Shown in pieces: positions 1 through 9,342 of a DNA stretch of 64,000 nt. The DNA comes from JABMQB01 sp963678235 (GTDB lineage Bacteria > Bacteroidota > Bacteroidia > Bacteroidales > Prolixibacteraceae): the NCBI GenBank assembly GCA_963678235.1, contig OY782766.1, positions 1,860,001-1,924,000 of the forward strand. The letters are read 5' to 3'. Positions within the stretch are counted from its first letter, which is position 1. Each line of letters opens with the position of its first letter. Made by a program: the position numbers and the translations under genes. The notes beneath the pieces were generated by a model. The model was given only the letters and a program-made list of their open reading frames with translations. It made no database searches and had not been told where the DNA came from.

Positions 1-312
1 GTACTAAAATTTAGAACTTTGATGCAAATGCTATTTACTTCAAAATTTAGTTCGAAAAAAGTAAAGTTTTCGGCAACAGGAATGTTGCCTGTTCCTAAAT
101 TGCAAGCTATGGCTGACCAACTCCTTAAAATATATGAGACCGGACAGTTCAGAACCATCGTCAACAAAAAATACACCATGGATGAAATTGTGGAAGCCCA
201 CAAATATGTTGATGGCGGACATAAAAAGGGAAATATTGTTTTGAGTACACAAATGGAAAGTAAACAAACTGCCAATACACCCTTCGTTAATATGAACCAT
301 TATTTCAAATAA
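1..312 (+). CDS. C-terminal part of a zinc-independent MDR-family NAD(P)-dependent alcohol dehydrogenase / quinone oxidoreductase (partial)
   Basis: The reading frame is open from the first base, so the window starts inside this gene and only about the last 103 residues are seen. The tail contains a helix-rich stretch followed by YVDGGHKKGNIVL, the typical C-terminal signature of medium-chain dehydrogenase/reductase proteins of the quinone-oxidoreductase type, where the GHKKGN turn lies after the nucleotide-binding domain. Enzymes of this family reduce quinones, enals or aldehydes with NAD(P)H in the cytoplasm. The last ~20 residues after the signature are an unusual polar tail. The substrate cannot be deduced. 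No clear terminator follows before nhaA, which lies 165 bases downstream on the same strand. Confidence 0.7.
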   Translation, partial: VLKFRTLMQMLFTSKFSSKKVKFSATGMLPVPKLQAMADQLLKIYETGQFRTIVNKKYTMDEIVEAHKYVDGGHKKGNIVLSTQMESKQTANTPFVNMNHYFK

Positions 313-477
313 AAAGCATATAACAAATTAAATTGAATTTGCTACTAATATTTTGTAATTGTAAAATTTCCGGTTTGAATCCTAAAGATTGGAACAAAGT
401 CAGGATTGTAATGTTGTTTCCTTATAAGTTGAATAATCAATGATAATTCCGTATTTTAAACAACAAAAGAAGTTTTT

Positions 478-1788
478 ATGACACGCAAAGATATACTTAG
501 CCCTTTTCAGAAGTTTGTTAAAATTGAAAGTTTAAGCGGTATTTTACTGCTTGCTGCAACCATTGTTGCCCTTGTTTGGGCAAATTCCCCCTTTGGCGAC
601 AGCTATAAAGATTTATGGCAATATAAAATTGGTTTTACAACTGAAAGTTTTGAACTAAACAAACCATTGCTGCTTTGGATCAATGATGGTTTAATGGCGA
701 TTTTCTTTTTCCTTATCGGACTTGAAATTAAAAGGGAATTTTTAATTGGAGAGCTAAATTCTGTAAAAAAATTAGCGTTCCCATTTTTTGGTGCATTGGG
801 CGGAATGTTGGTTCCGGCGCTGTTTTTTCTGGTTTTAAATCAGCATGAAGGAACAGCAAGCGGCTGGGGAATACCCATGGCAACCGATATTGCCTTCTCG
901 CTGGCAATTCTGAAAATGCTTGGTAAACGAATTCCACTTAGCCTCAAACTCTTTCTCACTGCCTTTGCAATTGTCGATGATATTGGAGCTGTGCTGGTAA
1001 TTGCAGTGTTTTATAGCGCAAAATTAAATTTATCAATACTAGTTTATGCCTTTATTCTATTAGGTATTTTATACCTAATTTCGTACAAAGGTTGGTACTC
1101 CAAATTCCTCTTATTGTCTTTTGGAATCCTTATTTGGGTATTCTTCCTAAAATCGGGAATACATCCAACTATTGCCGGAATATTGTTGGCATTTTCGGTA
1201 CCAGTGAGGCAAAAAATCAATACCCCAACGTTTATCAATAAGTTGTCGGAAATTACGGACAACATAAAAAAAGCAGCAGTTACCAGCAAACCAATATTAT
1301 GCAAAGAGCAAATTGAGCAAATTGATGACCTGGAAGATTGGACCAACAAATACCAATCACCATTGCAGCATTTAGAGCACAAACTACACGATTGGGTTGC
1401 CTATTTTATTATACCAGTATTCGCGCTTGCGAATGCAGGCGTAGTGGTATTTAGCGATATTTCACTTGATACTTCCCTTATTCGAACCATTGTATTATGT
1501 CTGATTTTTGGCAATAGCATTGGTATAACATCAATCATTTTAGTAACCCGTAAACTGAAAATTGTAACCGTTCCTGATGAAATCAATAACCGGCATATTA
1601 TTGGTGTATCTTTTTTAGCAGGAATTGGTTTTACCATGGCAATATTTATAGCAAGCCTAGCTTTTTCAGGTAGTCCGGCATATATTGATTCGGCAAAAAT
1701 TGGCATACTTGTGGGGTCATTACTTTCAGCAATAATTGGTTATATAATTTTACGTACCAACGCAAAACCAGAGCATGTGCACGATTGA
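478..1788 (+). CDS. nhaA: Na+/H+ antiporter NhaA
   Basis: A 436-residue integral inner-membrane antiporter that exchanges cytoplasmic Na+ for external protons and so regulates pH and sodium. The sequence shows repeated hydrophobic helices, the LIGLEIKREF motif near residue 80-88, GIPMATDIAF with Asp137, and the paired aspartates VDDIG at 167-168 that correspond to the ion-binding Asp163/Asp164 of the E. coli protein. A hydrophilic loop of about 60 residues (roughly 240-300) sits in the middle and makes it longer than the 388-residue E. coli protein. It is one of two Na+/H+ antiporters here (nhaC is the other), which fits an organism with a sodium-pumping decarboxylase. The ATG start gives a complete first helix. 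Confidence 0.95.
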   Translation: MTRKDILSPFQKFVKIESLSGILLLAATIVALVWANSPFGDSYKDLWQYKIGFTTESFELNKPLLLWINDGLMAIFFFLIGLEIKREFLIGELNSVKKLAFPFFGALGGMLVPALFFLVLNQHEGTASGWGIPMATDIAFSLAILKMLGKRIPLSLKLFLTAFAIVDDIGAVLVIAVFYSAKLNLSILVYAFILLGILYLISYKGWYSKFLLLSFGILIWVFFLKSGIHPTIAGILLAFSVPVRQKINTPTFINKLSEITDNIKKAAVTSKPILCKEQIEQIDDLEDWTNKYQSPLQHLEHKLHDWVAYFIIPVFALANAGVVVFSDISLDTSLIRTIVLCLIFGNSIGITSIILVTRKLKIVTVPDEINNRHIIGVSFLAGIGFTMAIFIASLAFSGSPAYIDSAKIGILVGSLLSAIIGYIILRTNAKPEHVHD

Positions 1789-1789
1789 A

Positions 1790-1806
1790 CCGATTTATCA
1801 AATCGG
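1790..1806 (+). terminator. Weak hairpin after nhaA
   Basis: CCGATTT and AAATCGG form a perfect 7-bp stem around a 3-base loop just after the nhaA stop. No clean T run follows, only a T-rich stretch, so it may be a weak terminator or an mRNA 3' stabilising hairpin. Confidence 0.35.
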
Positions 1807-1892
1807 GATAAATTTTATATCCTGAAACTTTTCAACAAGTTCCTTTTCTTTTTTAATCCTTTGAGCAACCATTTTTAAAATAAGCTATCTTT

Positions 1893-4800
1893 ATGACAGT
1901 GGGTAAAGTGTTAAAAAATATACGAAAAGGAATCGTTTGGGGTTTAATGATATTTGCGCTCCTGATTCTTACTACCATGGGAATTGTTCTTATCGGGGCA
2001 CAGGGATATATCAATAAAAATTTATCGGAATTCGTTAACAAAAAAACAAATGGCTTGTATTCACTGGATTTTGAGAACATTGAATTAAGCCTTAAAAACC
2101 GGGGATTTACGATCACAGGATTGGAGCTCAAACCAAATGAAGCGAAAGCGAAGGAAATACAAAATGAAAATCCGGAACGGGTATTTTATTCCCTCTCAGC
2201 AAGCGAGCTGCAAATTCATCGCTTACTGCCCTATCGGATTTATTCGGAAAAGAAATTGATTTTAGATAAAATTTCGCTGGTGAAGCCCGAATTTGCCCTT
2301 TCAGGTTCTTTTACGTTTATGCAAGATTCTGTTAAACCATTTGATTATGCTATGGTTGAAGTCCGTGACCTGTTTAATAAATATTTGGACGAAATAAGAA
2401 TTAATGAAATTGAATTTACTGATGCCAACTACGAATTTTATGCTCTTGTTGGTGATACATCTAACTTCTCCAACGCAGAGAAAATCTCTATTGGGATAAC
2501 AGATTTCAGGACAGATTCCATTTTACTCGAGAAAAAGGATTATCCATTTGAAATGGACGATATTTTTATCCGCATGAATAATTTTCGGAACGAAATGAGC
2601 GACAGCATTCATTATCTTGCTATCGAATCATTGGAATATTCACATAAAAAAGCAGAACTGTCGGCATTTAACATGCATTTGTATCCGAAAAAAATAATCG
2701 AAACTAAAAGTTTGTACGATATTCTGGTTCCTTCTTTTGTTGTGAAAAGCAGTTCTCTTTCAACCATCTATACGGCAGATTCGCTATTTATCGACCATTG
2801 TCGCTTTGATAATCCATCGTTTAAGTTTTACCAAAAAAAGAATTTTGAGAAAGTTAATATCGAAGACGTAAATAACTTTGATTTATACAGTCTAATTGAG
2901 AACGATTTTGAAGCAATCCATGTAGATACGTTTTTGTTGAACAAGGCAGCACTGGAAATCAGCAGGCAGGCAATAGATTCATCGTTTCAGCAAAAATTTG
3001 AGAACATAGATGTGAAGCTATACAATTTTACGTTGGATGCTTCTTCCAATAAGAACCCGGACAAATTACTCCTCGCCAACGACATTGATATGAAAATAAC
3101 CGGATATCTTCTTCACCTGAACGATAATATGCACAGGTTTAAGGCCGATACAGTTTACGTATCTACCCTGGCAAACCAAATTAGTGTTAAGGGCTTAAAA
3201 ATTGATGCAGATCAAAGCATAAATACGAACAACAATGTCGTGCTAAATATTGCCTGTAATGAGTTGTCGCTTAACGATGTTGACCTAAAAAACACTTACC
3301 ACAAAAGAAAACTGGCATGCAACTTTGTACATGTGGTGAAGCCCGAAGCACTATTAGACTACCCTGTCAATTATATACGCAATCCGGGGAAAGGACAATC
3401 GGGTTTGCTTTTCGATATCGTAAGTTCCTACCTAAAAGGGGTTTATTCAAACCTGGTAGAAATAAAAGATGGATCGTTAAAAATACGGAACACGAAAAAC
3501 AAACGGGTAACCGGTTTTTTTGAAACAGACTTTGCTTTTGGATTAACGGATTTTGCCCTTGATTCCACAAGCTTAGAAGATAACGACAAACTTTTTTATG
3601 CTTCTAATTTCGACCTTAATTTTTCAAATTACAGCATGAAACTTGTGGATAACCTGCATCAGTTAAGTGTGAAAAATATTCTGGTATCCAGTTACCAATC
3701 AAAGGCAATTATCGATAGCCTGAGCTTACGCCCCATATTAAACAATGTGGATGAAGAAAAAATTAAACGGTTTAAACGATCGGAGACTTATTCTTTGTTC
3801 GTTCCTAAAATAAGCATTTTAAATGCCGATCTTCATTCCGCATTTTTCGAAAAAAAATTACGGATTAACAACCTGAAATTCTATACACCAGCTATCTATT
3901 TTGAAAATTTTGCCTATCTGAAAAAAGGAAGGGATAAAGATGGATTCTCGGAATTGTACCAGCTGATTTTTAATTATGTGGACGATATATCGATTAAAAA
4001 TGCTGCAATACCAAATGGTGAAGTTACCTGGATAAACCATACTAAAAGCAATAAATCGACCAGGTTAAGCAATAAATTTGATATTGAACTTAAAGATTTT
4101 CGCCTAAACAACTCTGAACTGGACCAAAAAAAATTATTGTTCTCTGAAAATATAAACCTCTCGTTGCGTGATCAGCTTTTTAAACTGTCGGATAATGTGC
4201 ACTACCTACAGGCAGATGAAATTAATTTCTCGACCGAGGAATCTTCTGTCCGGTTCACCAATGCCTTGTTTTACCCCGATATTACATCGCCAGACTATAT
4301 TTCGAAACCAACAACTTTTCAGTTTAGCCTCCCAAGCCTGTCACTCGAAGGTGTTGACATCCGAAAAGCATATTATAGCCGAAATATCGACGTGAAAAAT
4401 ATTGTTGCAACAAATCCAAAATTTGAGGTATATTCGCAAAAAGGGAAAACCAAACCACTCGACATTAAAGAGTTTTCTATTCCGCTTCCAACCATTATAA
4501 ACACATTAAAAGTTGGTAACTTACAAATCGCCAATGGGAATGTAATTACTTATCAATTGCTTGACAAAGCCCCCTTGCAAACAAGTACGTTTATTCTTGA
4601 CCTACAATCTGATGGAATCTCATTAAGTCAAATGTCACCGTTTAAAACAACAGATATCAATGCAACTTTGTCCGACTTCCAGTTAAACTTACGGAAAAAA
4701 GCGCATCAAATAAAAGTTGAGAAAATAGCGTACGATAAAAAATTAAAAACCATAGATTTTACAAACCTTACCGTTAAACCAAACACCAATACGGCTAACG

Positions 4801-6173
4801 GAAACAAGTTTAATTTTGAGTTCCCTTCGATACAATTTAAAGGATTTGGTACCGATTTGGCATACAAAAACAATATCTACGAATTTAGTACCATTGAAGT
4901 TGATCATCCCAGTTTTAGCATTCAATTAAACGATACGATAAAGTCGGGAGGATTGAAAAAATTGAGGGAACTGGATTTTTATCCTTATGTTGAACCTTAT
5001 GTCAATCAATTAAATATCGGGCTGCTCTCGCTAAACAATGCCAATGTCGACTTTCAATCGATTGCCAAAGGGCTTAAACACGAAAACATAAATATTCATT
5101 TAAAGAATATTATTATTGGTGAAAACCAGCCAAATAAGCGCCTGTTAAATGCAAATGAAATTGAATTTGTAACGTACAACTTAAAACGAAATAGCAGAAA
5201 CAACCGCTATACTTTTGCTGTTGACACTTTAAAATACAGCTCTTCAAAAAAATCTCTCGAACTGCTTGATATTCATATAAATCCAAGATACTCACGGAAA
5301 GAATTTGCGAACCTCGTCGGATTACAAACAGATGTTTTACATAGCAAAATAGAGTACTGTAAGCTTTCCGATATGAACATTGACAAGTGGTTGACCGATA
5401 AAATTGTTGATGCCGGATCATTGCAAATAGGCCCATCTTCAAGTACCGTATTTCGCGATAAAAATTTTCCATTCGATAACAAGCAAACACCTCCCTGGCC
5501 TCAAAAACTAATATCAACACTCCCTTATCAGGTTTTAATTGACAGTGTAATTGTTAATCCGGCATCGATTACGTATAGCGAATTGCTGGAAATAACCGAT
5601 GAACCTGCATCCATTACATTCACCAACACACAGGCACGTATCGGGCAATTATCAAACTTGCCAGGTCAAATAAAAGCAAATCCACTGGTAAAAATCCACG
5701 CCAGTTCAATTATTAACCATAAAGCAAAACTGGAAGCTTCATTTACCTTTGATTTGTCGAGCAATAATTTTACCCATTCGATTCAAGGAAATATACAGCC
5801 GGTGCCAATGACAATATTTAATGATTTCACGGAAAAAGCAGCTTTGGTAAGGGTGAAAGAAGGACAGATGAACAAATTTAGATTCGAATTAGACCTGGAT
5901 GAACAAATTGCCACTGGCTATATCTGGTTTGCTTACGATGATTTTAAAATATCGCTTATTGAGTTTGAAGACGGCAAAATAAAAAAAGAAGGCTTTGCAT
6001 CGCTTATGGCGAACAGTCTATTGGTAAACTCCAAAAACCCAAGGGGGAAAGAGCTGGAACCTGAAAGCATCTCGTATCAAAGAGACCCACGAAGGTCGGT
6101 ACTTAATTTCTGGTGGAAAGCAATTTTTAGTGGCGCAAAAAAATCAATGGGAATCAAAGAAAAGAAAAAGTAA
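1893..6173 (+). CDS. Very large AsmA/DUF748-like envelope protein
   Basis: A 1426-residue protein with one N-terminal membrane helix (about residues 14-36), followed by a long, almost entirely beta-strand-like region with repeated short patterns such as 'LSLxxxxFxITxLELKP' and 'IEINNAxI'. That is the look of AsmA/TamB/DUF748 proteins, which span the periplasm and are thought to move phospholipid or affect outer-membrane assembly. The C-terminal ~250 residues contain the most conserved-looking part, including NPLVKIHASS and a final RRSVLNFWWKAIFSGAKKS segment close to the end. No enzyme motif is visible. It is a single gene between nhaA and a convergent small gene. An exact family assignment would need a profile search; I am confident only of the architecture. 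Confidence 0.7.
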   Translation: MTVGKVLKNIRKGIVWGLMIFALLILTTMGIVLIGAQGYINKNLSEFVNKKTNGLYSLDFENIELSLKNRGFTITGLELKPNEAKAKEIQNENPERVFYSLSASELQIHRLLPYRIYSEKKLILDKISLVKPEFALSGSFTFMQDSVKPFDYAMVEVRDLFNKYLDEIRINEIEFTDANYEFYALVGDTSNFSNAEKISIGITDFRTDSILLEKKDYPFEMDDIFIRMNNFRNEMSDSIHYLAIESLEYSHKKAELSAFNMHLYPKKIIETKSLYDILVPSFVVKSSSLSTIYTADSLFIDHCRFDNPSFKFYQKKNFEKVNIEDVNNFDLYSLIENDFEAIHVDTFLLNKAALEISRQAIDSSFQQKFENIDVKLYNFTLDASSNKNPDKLLLANDIDMKITGYLLHLNDNMHRFKADTVYVSTLANQISVKGLKIDADQSINTNNNVVLNIACNELSLNDVDLKNTYHKRKLACNFVHVVKPEALLDYPVNYIRNPGKGQSGLLFDIVSSYLKGVYSNLVEIKDGSLKIRNTKNKRVTGFFETDFAFGLTDFALDSTSLEDNDKLFYASNFDLNFSNYSMKLVDNLHQLSVKNILVSSYQSKAIIDSLSLRPILNNVDEEKIKRFKRSETYSLFVPKISILNADLHSAFFEKKLRINNLKFYTPAIYFENFAYLKKGRDKDGFSELYQLIFNYVDDISIKNAAIPNGEVTWINHTKSNKSTRLSNKFDIELKDFRLNNSELDQKKLLFSENINLSLRDQLFKLSDNVHYLQADEINFSTEESSVRFTNALFYPDITSPDYISKPTTFQFSLPSLSLEGVDIRKAYYSRNIDVKNIVATNPKFEVYSQKGKTKPLDIKEFSIPLPTIINTLKVGNLQIANGNVITYQLLDKAPLQTSTFILDLQSDGISLSQMSPFKTTDINATLSDFQLNLRKKAHQIKVEKIAYDKKLKTIDFTNLTVKPNTNTANGNKFNFEFPSIQFKGFGTDLAYKNNIYEFSTIEVDHPSFSIQLNDTIKSGGLKKLRELDFYPYVEPYVNQLNIGLLSLNNANVDFQSIAKGLKHENINIHLKNIIIGENQPNKRLLNANEIEFVTYNLKRNSRNNRYTFAVDTLKYSSSKKSLELLDIHINPRYSRKEFANLVGLQTDVLHSKIEYCKLSDMNIDKWLTDKIVDAGSLQIGPSSSTVFRDKNFPFDNKQTPPWPQKLISTLPYQVLIDSVIVNPASITYSELLEITDEPASITFTNTQARIGQLSNLPGQIKANPLVKIHASSIINHKAKLEASFTFDLSSNNFTHSIQGNIQPVPMTIFNDFTEKAALVRVKEGQMNKFRFELDLDEQIATGYIWFAYDDFKISLIEFEDGKIKKEGFASLMANSLLVNSKNPRGKELEPESISYQRDPRRSVLNFWWKAIFSGAKKSMGIKEKKK

Positions 6174-6214
6174 ACCACCCGGTAATTTTCTCACCGGATG
6201 GCCAAAATACCTGC

Positions 6215-7084
6215 TTATTTTAGATTATCTGCGAGTAATGAAGAATATGCCCCGGTCATTTTTTCGGCTAAGCCTACCATTGTTTTATGGTATTTTTCTG
6301 CGCTTAAATTACCGTTTCCTTCATCGAAATCAGTAGAACCGACCAAGCCCTTCTTCGTGGAAAATATAGCAATGCCTCCTTTTTTGAAATAGAACATTTC
6401 ATTTTTCCCTTTGCCGGATGAACCAGTGTCATAATCCATGGTCATATTTATAAAATCAAGGGTTGGTGCATTTTTTTTACCAAGCCCATATTTAAACTTG
6501 ACAGTTATTGCAGCCTGGCAACCATTTTCGCTGGCAATTTTAGGAACCATCTTTTTAATTTTAGCGACTGCCCCTATTTTCAGGGTTTCGCTAAACATTC
6601 CCATCCCCGAAACTGAGCGTTTAACGCCTTCCGTGGTCACCGATTTCTTTGCAACACCGCCAGTATAGCCCCGAGTTCCTTTTTCTTCTTTTAATCCCAG
6701 CTCCATGTAAATTGGATTGTTAATAAGCGTTTCCTTCTCTAACACTTCAATTCCATTCTCGGTGAATATATTTTTCACCAAAGCATACAATTGATTGGTT
6801 AATGTTTCGTAGTAATCTTCACTTAATTCCACCTCTTGTACCAAGGTTTTAAGTGTTCCCTGATTTCCCCATCGTTTTTCCATGGTGCTCGGTGCGGTTT
6901 CTTTTGAAGTGATAAACTCACCAAAAAATTCAACAAACATCACTTTTTGGATTCCTGCTTTTTGGAAGGCTTTTAGATTGCATTGAGCCATTTTGGAGGC
7001 TTCTGAGAGATCAACTTTTTCTTGTGCATACAGAAATGTTGCACACATCAGCAATGCTGACACGAGTAAGATTTTTGGTTTCAT
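6215..7084 (-). CDS. Secreted protein of unknown function
   Basis: About 289 residues when started at the Met of MKPKILLVSAL. This start gives a standard signal peptide with cleavage after LYAQ; the frame is open five codons further upstream, but that would put a polar segment before the signal. The mature part is mixed alpha/beta with a glycine-rich GTRGYTGGVAKK stretch in the middle and an AAITVKFKYGLG segment that looks like a lipid-binding or beta-sandwich strand. Only the signal peptide can be assigned with confidence. It is convergent with the large AsmA-like gene, with a short CCGGT/ACCGG hairpin (6179-6197) between them. I do not recognise a named family. Confidence 0.65.
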   Translation of the reverse strand: MKPKILLVSALLMCATFLYAQEKVDLSEASKMAQCNLKAFQKAGIQKVMFVEFFGEFITSKETAPSTMEKRWGNQGTLKTLVQEVELSEDYYETLTNQLYALVKNIFTENGIEVLEKETLINNPIYMELGLKEEKGTRGYTGGVAKKSVTTEGVKRSVSGMGMFSETLKIGAVAKIKKMVPKIASENGCQAAITVKFKYGLGKKNAPTLDFINMTMDYDTGSSGKGKNEMFYFKKGGIAIFSTKKGLVGSTDFDEGNGNLSAEKYHKTMVGLAEKMTGAYSSLLADNLK

Positions 7085-7434
7085 ATAGCTATTAATCAAA
7101 GGTTTATCTGATAAGTTACGGAATTTTATCCAAACTTAGATTAACAAAGACTAAAAATCAGAAATCAGAATAAATTATGCTTTTGAATATCCAGATGCAA
7201 TCAAAGCAATCAGAGAACAAAGAAAATTCTTAAGGATGAATAGCCACACGACAAGTCAAGGCGTATTTTCTCCAATTTTATTTCAGCTTAAAACTAAAAC
7301 ACGAATTTTCTTTATTTACCCCTCTGTCAGTCTACAGACTGACATCTCCCCTTTCAGGAGAGAACAAAAAATAATCCATCAGCAAGCACGTATTATAGAA
7401 GAGAAAATGCTATGTATCAATCTACATATTAAGA
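7085..7434. other. Intergenic stretch of about 350 bases
   Basis: This stretch separates the secreted-protein gene from argS, both on the minus strand. It holds the double hairpin element described separately at 7321-7363. The remaining sequence is AT-rich with no convincing gene. An open frame running through it has no start context and no protein-like composition. Confidence 0.5.
7321..7363. repeat. REP-like intergenic double hairpin
   Basis: GTCAGTCT and AGACTGAC (7326-7333 and 7336-7343) form a perfect 8-bp palindrome with a 2-base gap. A few bases on, TCTCC (7345-7349) and GGAGA (7357-7361) can form a second stem. The CCCCTCTGTC...GACATCTCCCC layout resembles short intergenic palindromes that I recall as dispersed repeats in several Bacteroidota genomes. 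Only one copy is present in this window, so repetitiveness is not shown here. Confidence 0.5.
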
Positions 7435-9228
7435 TTACATACGTTCGGGCATTTGTATACCCAGTAAGCCCATGCCCCTTGAAACAACATCGGCAACCAC
7501 TGAAGACAACACCAACCTGAAACCTTTAACTTTTGAATCCTCCTCTTTTAAGATGGAGTAATCATGGTAAAACTGGTTGAATTCTTTTACCAACTCATAA
7601 CAATAATTGCCAATAATTGCAGGGCTGTAATTTTCGGCTGCTTCCGCCACGGTTTGAGGGAAACTGGCAATCCTTTTAATCACCACCTTCTCCTTGTCTT
7701 CCAGCTTCATCGATGCATCTAAAATAGAAGGAACCTCTATGCCAGATTCCTCTGCCTTACGTAAAACTGATTTTATCCGTGCATAGGTATATTGAATAAA
7801 AGGGCCAGTATTTCCATTAAAATCAATAGATTCTTCAGGATTGAACATCATGTTCTTCTTAGGATCAACCTTTAACATGAAGTATTTTAATGCTGCTTTT
7901 GCAATCTTTTTATAGGTTTCATTTGCATCTTCCTCATTTAACGAATCCAATTTGCCAAGCTCTTGCGACATTTGCTTTGCCACATCCACCATTTCCTTCA
8001 AAATATCATCTGCGTCAACAACCTTTCCTTCACGTGATTTCATTTTTCCAGAAGGAAGTTCAACCATACCATAAGAAAAATGGTACAATCCTTTTCCCCA
8101 ATCGAAACCAAGTTTATCCAATAAAATTGCCAACACCTGGAAATGATAATTTTGCTCGTTTCCAACGACGTAAACCATTTTGTCAATAGAATAATCGTTG
8201 AACCTTAATTTGGCCGTACCAATATCCTGTGTCATGTAAACCGAGGTGCCATCGCTCCGAAGCAATAATTTTTGATCGAGCTTATCGGAAGTTAAATCTG
8301 CCCAAACCGAATTATCTTCTTTTTGATAAAATATTCCTTCATATAAGCCTCTTAAAACTTCTTCTTTACCTGTAAGAAAAGTGTCCGATTCGTAATAAAT
8401 TTTATCAAAGTCAACTCCAAGTTCTTTGTAGGTTACGTCAAATCCCTCATAAACCCATGAGTTCATGGTCTTCCAAAGATCAACGGTCTCTTTATCTTTT
8501 GCTTCCCATTTTAACAATAATTCGCGGGCTTCATTTAATAAAGGGGCATTGTTTTCCGCCTCTTTTTGTTCCATTCCACCATCCACCAGTTTTGCGACCT
8601 CAGCGCGATACTCCTTGTCGAATTTCACGTAAAAGTCACCAACCAAGTGATCGCCTTTAATACCTGTATTTTCAGGTGTTTTACCTTCTCCCCACTTTTG
8701 CCATGCCAACATCGATTTACAAATATGTATCCCACGGTCGTTCACAATATTGGTTTTTACAACCTTGTAGCCATTCGCCTTAAGAATTTCGCTGATTGAA
8801 AATCCAAGCAGGTTATTTCTTATATGTCCCAAATGCAGTGGTTTATTCGTATTTGGCGATGAATATTCTACCATGACCAGTTCTGAATCATCGGTAACAT
8901 TTTTAAAACCAAAATTCTCGGTTTTACCTGCATCTTCTATCAATTTAATCCAATGCGAAGAAACAATAACCAAATTAAGAAAACCTTTCACCACATTATA
9001 AGCATTCACATATTCAGTATTCTTGAGCAAATATTCACCAAGCTCTTCTGCTGTCTGTTCCGGAGATTTCTTTGACATTCTCAACAAAGGAAATACAACC
9101 AAAGTTGCATCACCTTCAAATTCTTTTCGGGTAGCTTGCAACTGGATCAGGTTTTCAGGCACTTTCTGCTTGTACAAATTAGAAACAGCTTTCTTAACTT
9201 CTTCCTGAAGGATTAATTCGATATTCAT
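7435..9228 (-). CDS. argS: Arginyl-tRNA synthetase
   Basis: A 597-residue class I aminoacyl-tRNA synthetase that charges tRNA-Arg in the cytoplasm. The N-terminal Add1 domain (about 1-100) is followed by the catalytic domain with the HIGH motif as HLGH at 132-135 (in NTNKPLHLGHIRNN) and the KMSKS-equivalent loop SGKMKSREGK in the second half. The C-terminal anticodon-binding helical domain (DALR type) ends in the near-invariant GLxxLGIxxPERM. Length and order match bacterial ArgRS. A TATCTTTG -7 element lies about 20 bases upstream of the ATG. It is transcribed as the last gene before a gap containing a hairpin element. Confidence 0.97.
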   Translation of the reverse strand: MNIELILQEEVKKAVSNLYKQKVPENLIQLQATRKEFEGDATLVVFPLLRMSKKSPEQTAEELGEYLLKNTEYVNAYNVVKGFLNLVIVSSHWIKLIEDAGKTENFGFKNVTDDSELVMVEYSSPNTNKPLHLGHIRNNLLGFSISEILKANGYKVVKTNIVNDRGIHICKSMLAWQKWGEGKTPENTGIKGDHLVGDFYVKFDKEYRAEVAKLVDGGMEQKEAENNAPLLNEARELLLKWEAKDKETVDLWKTMNSWVYEGFDVTYKELGVDFDKIYYESDTFLTGKEEVLRGLYEGIFYQKEDNSVWADLTSDKLDQKLLLRSDGTSVYMTQDIGTAKLRFNDYSIDKMVYVVGNEQNYHFQVLAILLDKLGFDWGKGLYHFSYGMVELPSGKMKSREGKVVDADDILKEMVDVAKQMSQELGKLDSLNEEDANETYKKIAKAALKYFMLKVDPKKNMMFNPEESIDFNGNTGPFIQYTYARIKSVLRKAEESGIEVPSILDASMKLEDKEKVVIKRIASFPQTVAEAAENYSPAIIGNYCYELVKEFNQFYHDYSILKEEDSKVKGFRLVLSSVVADVVSRGMGLLGIQMPERM

Positions 9229-9248
9229 TGTGTTGATATTTGAGGATG

Positions 9249-9256
9249 CAAAGATA
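9249..9256 (-). promoter_or_regulatory. Bacteroidota-type -7 element of argS
   Basis: TATCTTTG on the minus strand matches the TAnnTTTG consensus and would start transcription about 14 bases before the argS ATG. No clear -33 TTTG element is seen at the expected distance. Confidence 0.45.
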
Positions 9257-9286
9257 ATATTTTATCCTAGCCCGGGATTTAGTAAA

Positions 9287-9320
9287 CAAAAAAAAGCTGC
9301 ACCGGAATGGTACAGCTTTT
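9287..9320 (-). terminator. Rho-independent terminator of the OmpA-family gene
   Basis: On the minus strand AAGCTGTACC and GGTGCAGCTT form a 10-bp stem with one G-T pair around a 5-base loop, followed by nine T residues. It lies about 25 bases after the stop of the OmpA-like gene, between it and argS. Confidence 0.88.
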
Positions 9321-9342
9321 CTAAGCCTATCACATAGACCTA

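Noticed and set aside
7236..7520. Plus-strand open frame of 94 codons across the gap near argS
   Set aside because: It runs over the palindromic element and into the end of argS on the other strand, with no start context and no recognisable protein features.
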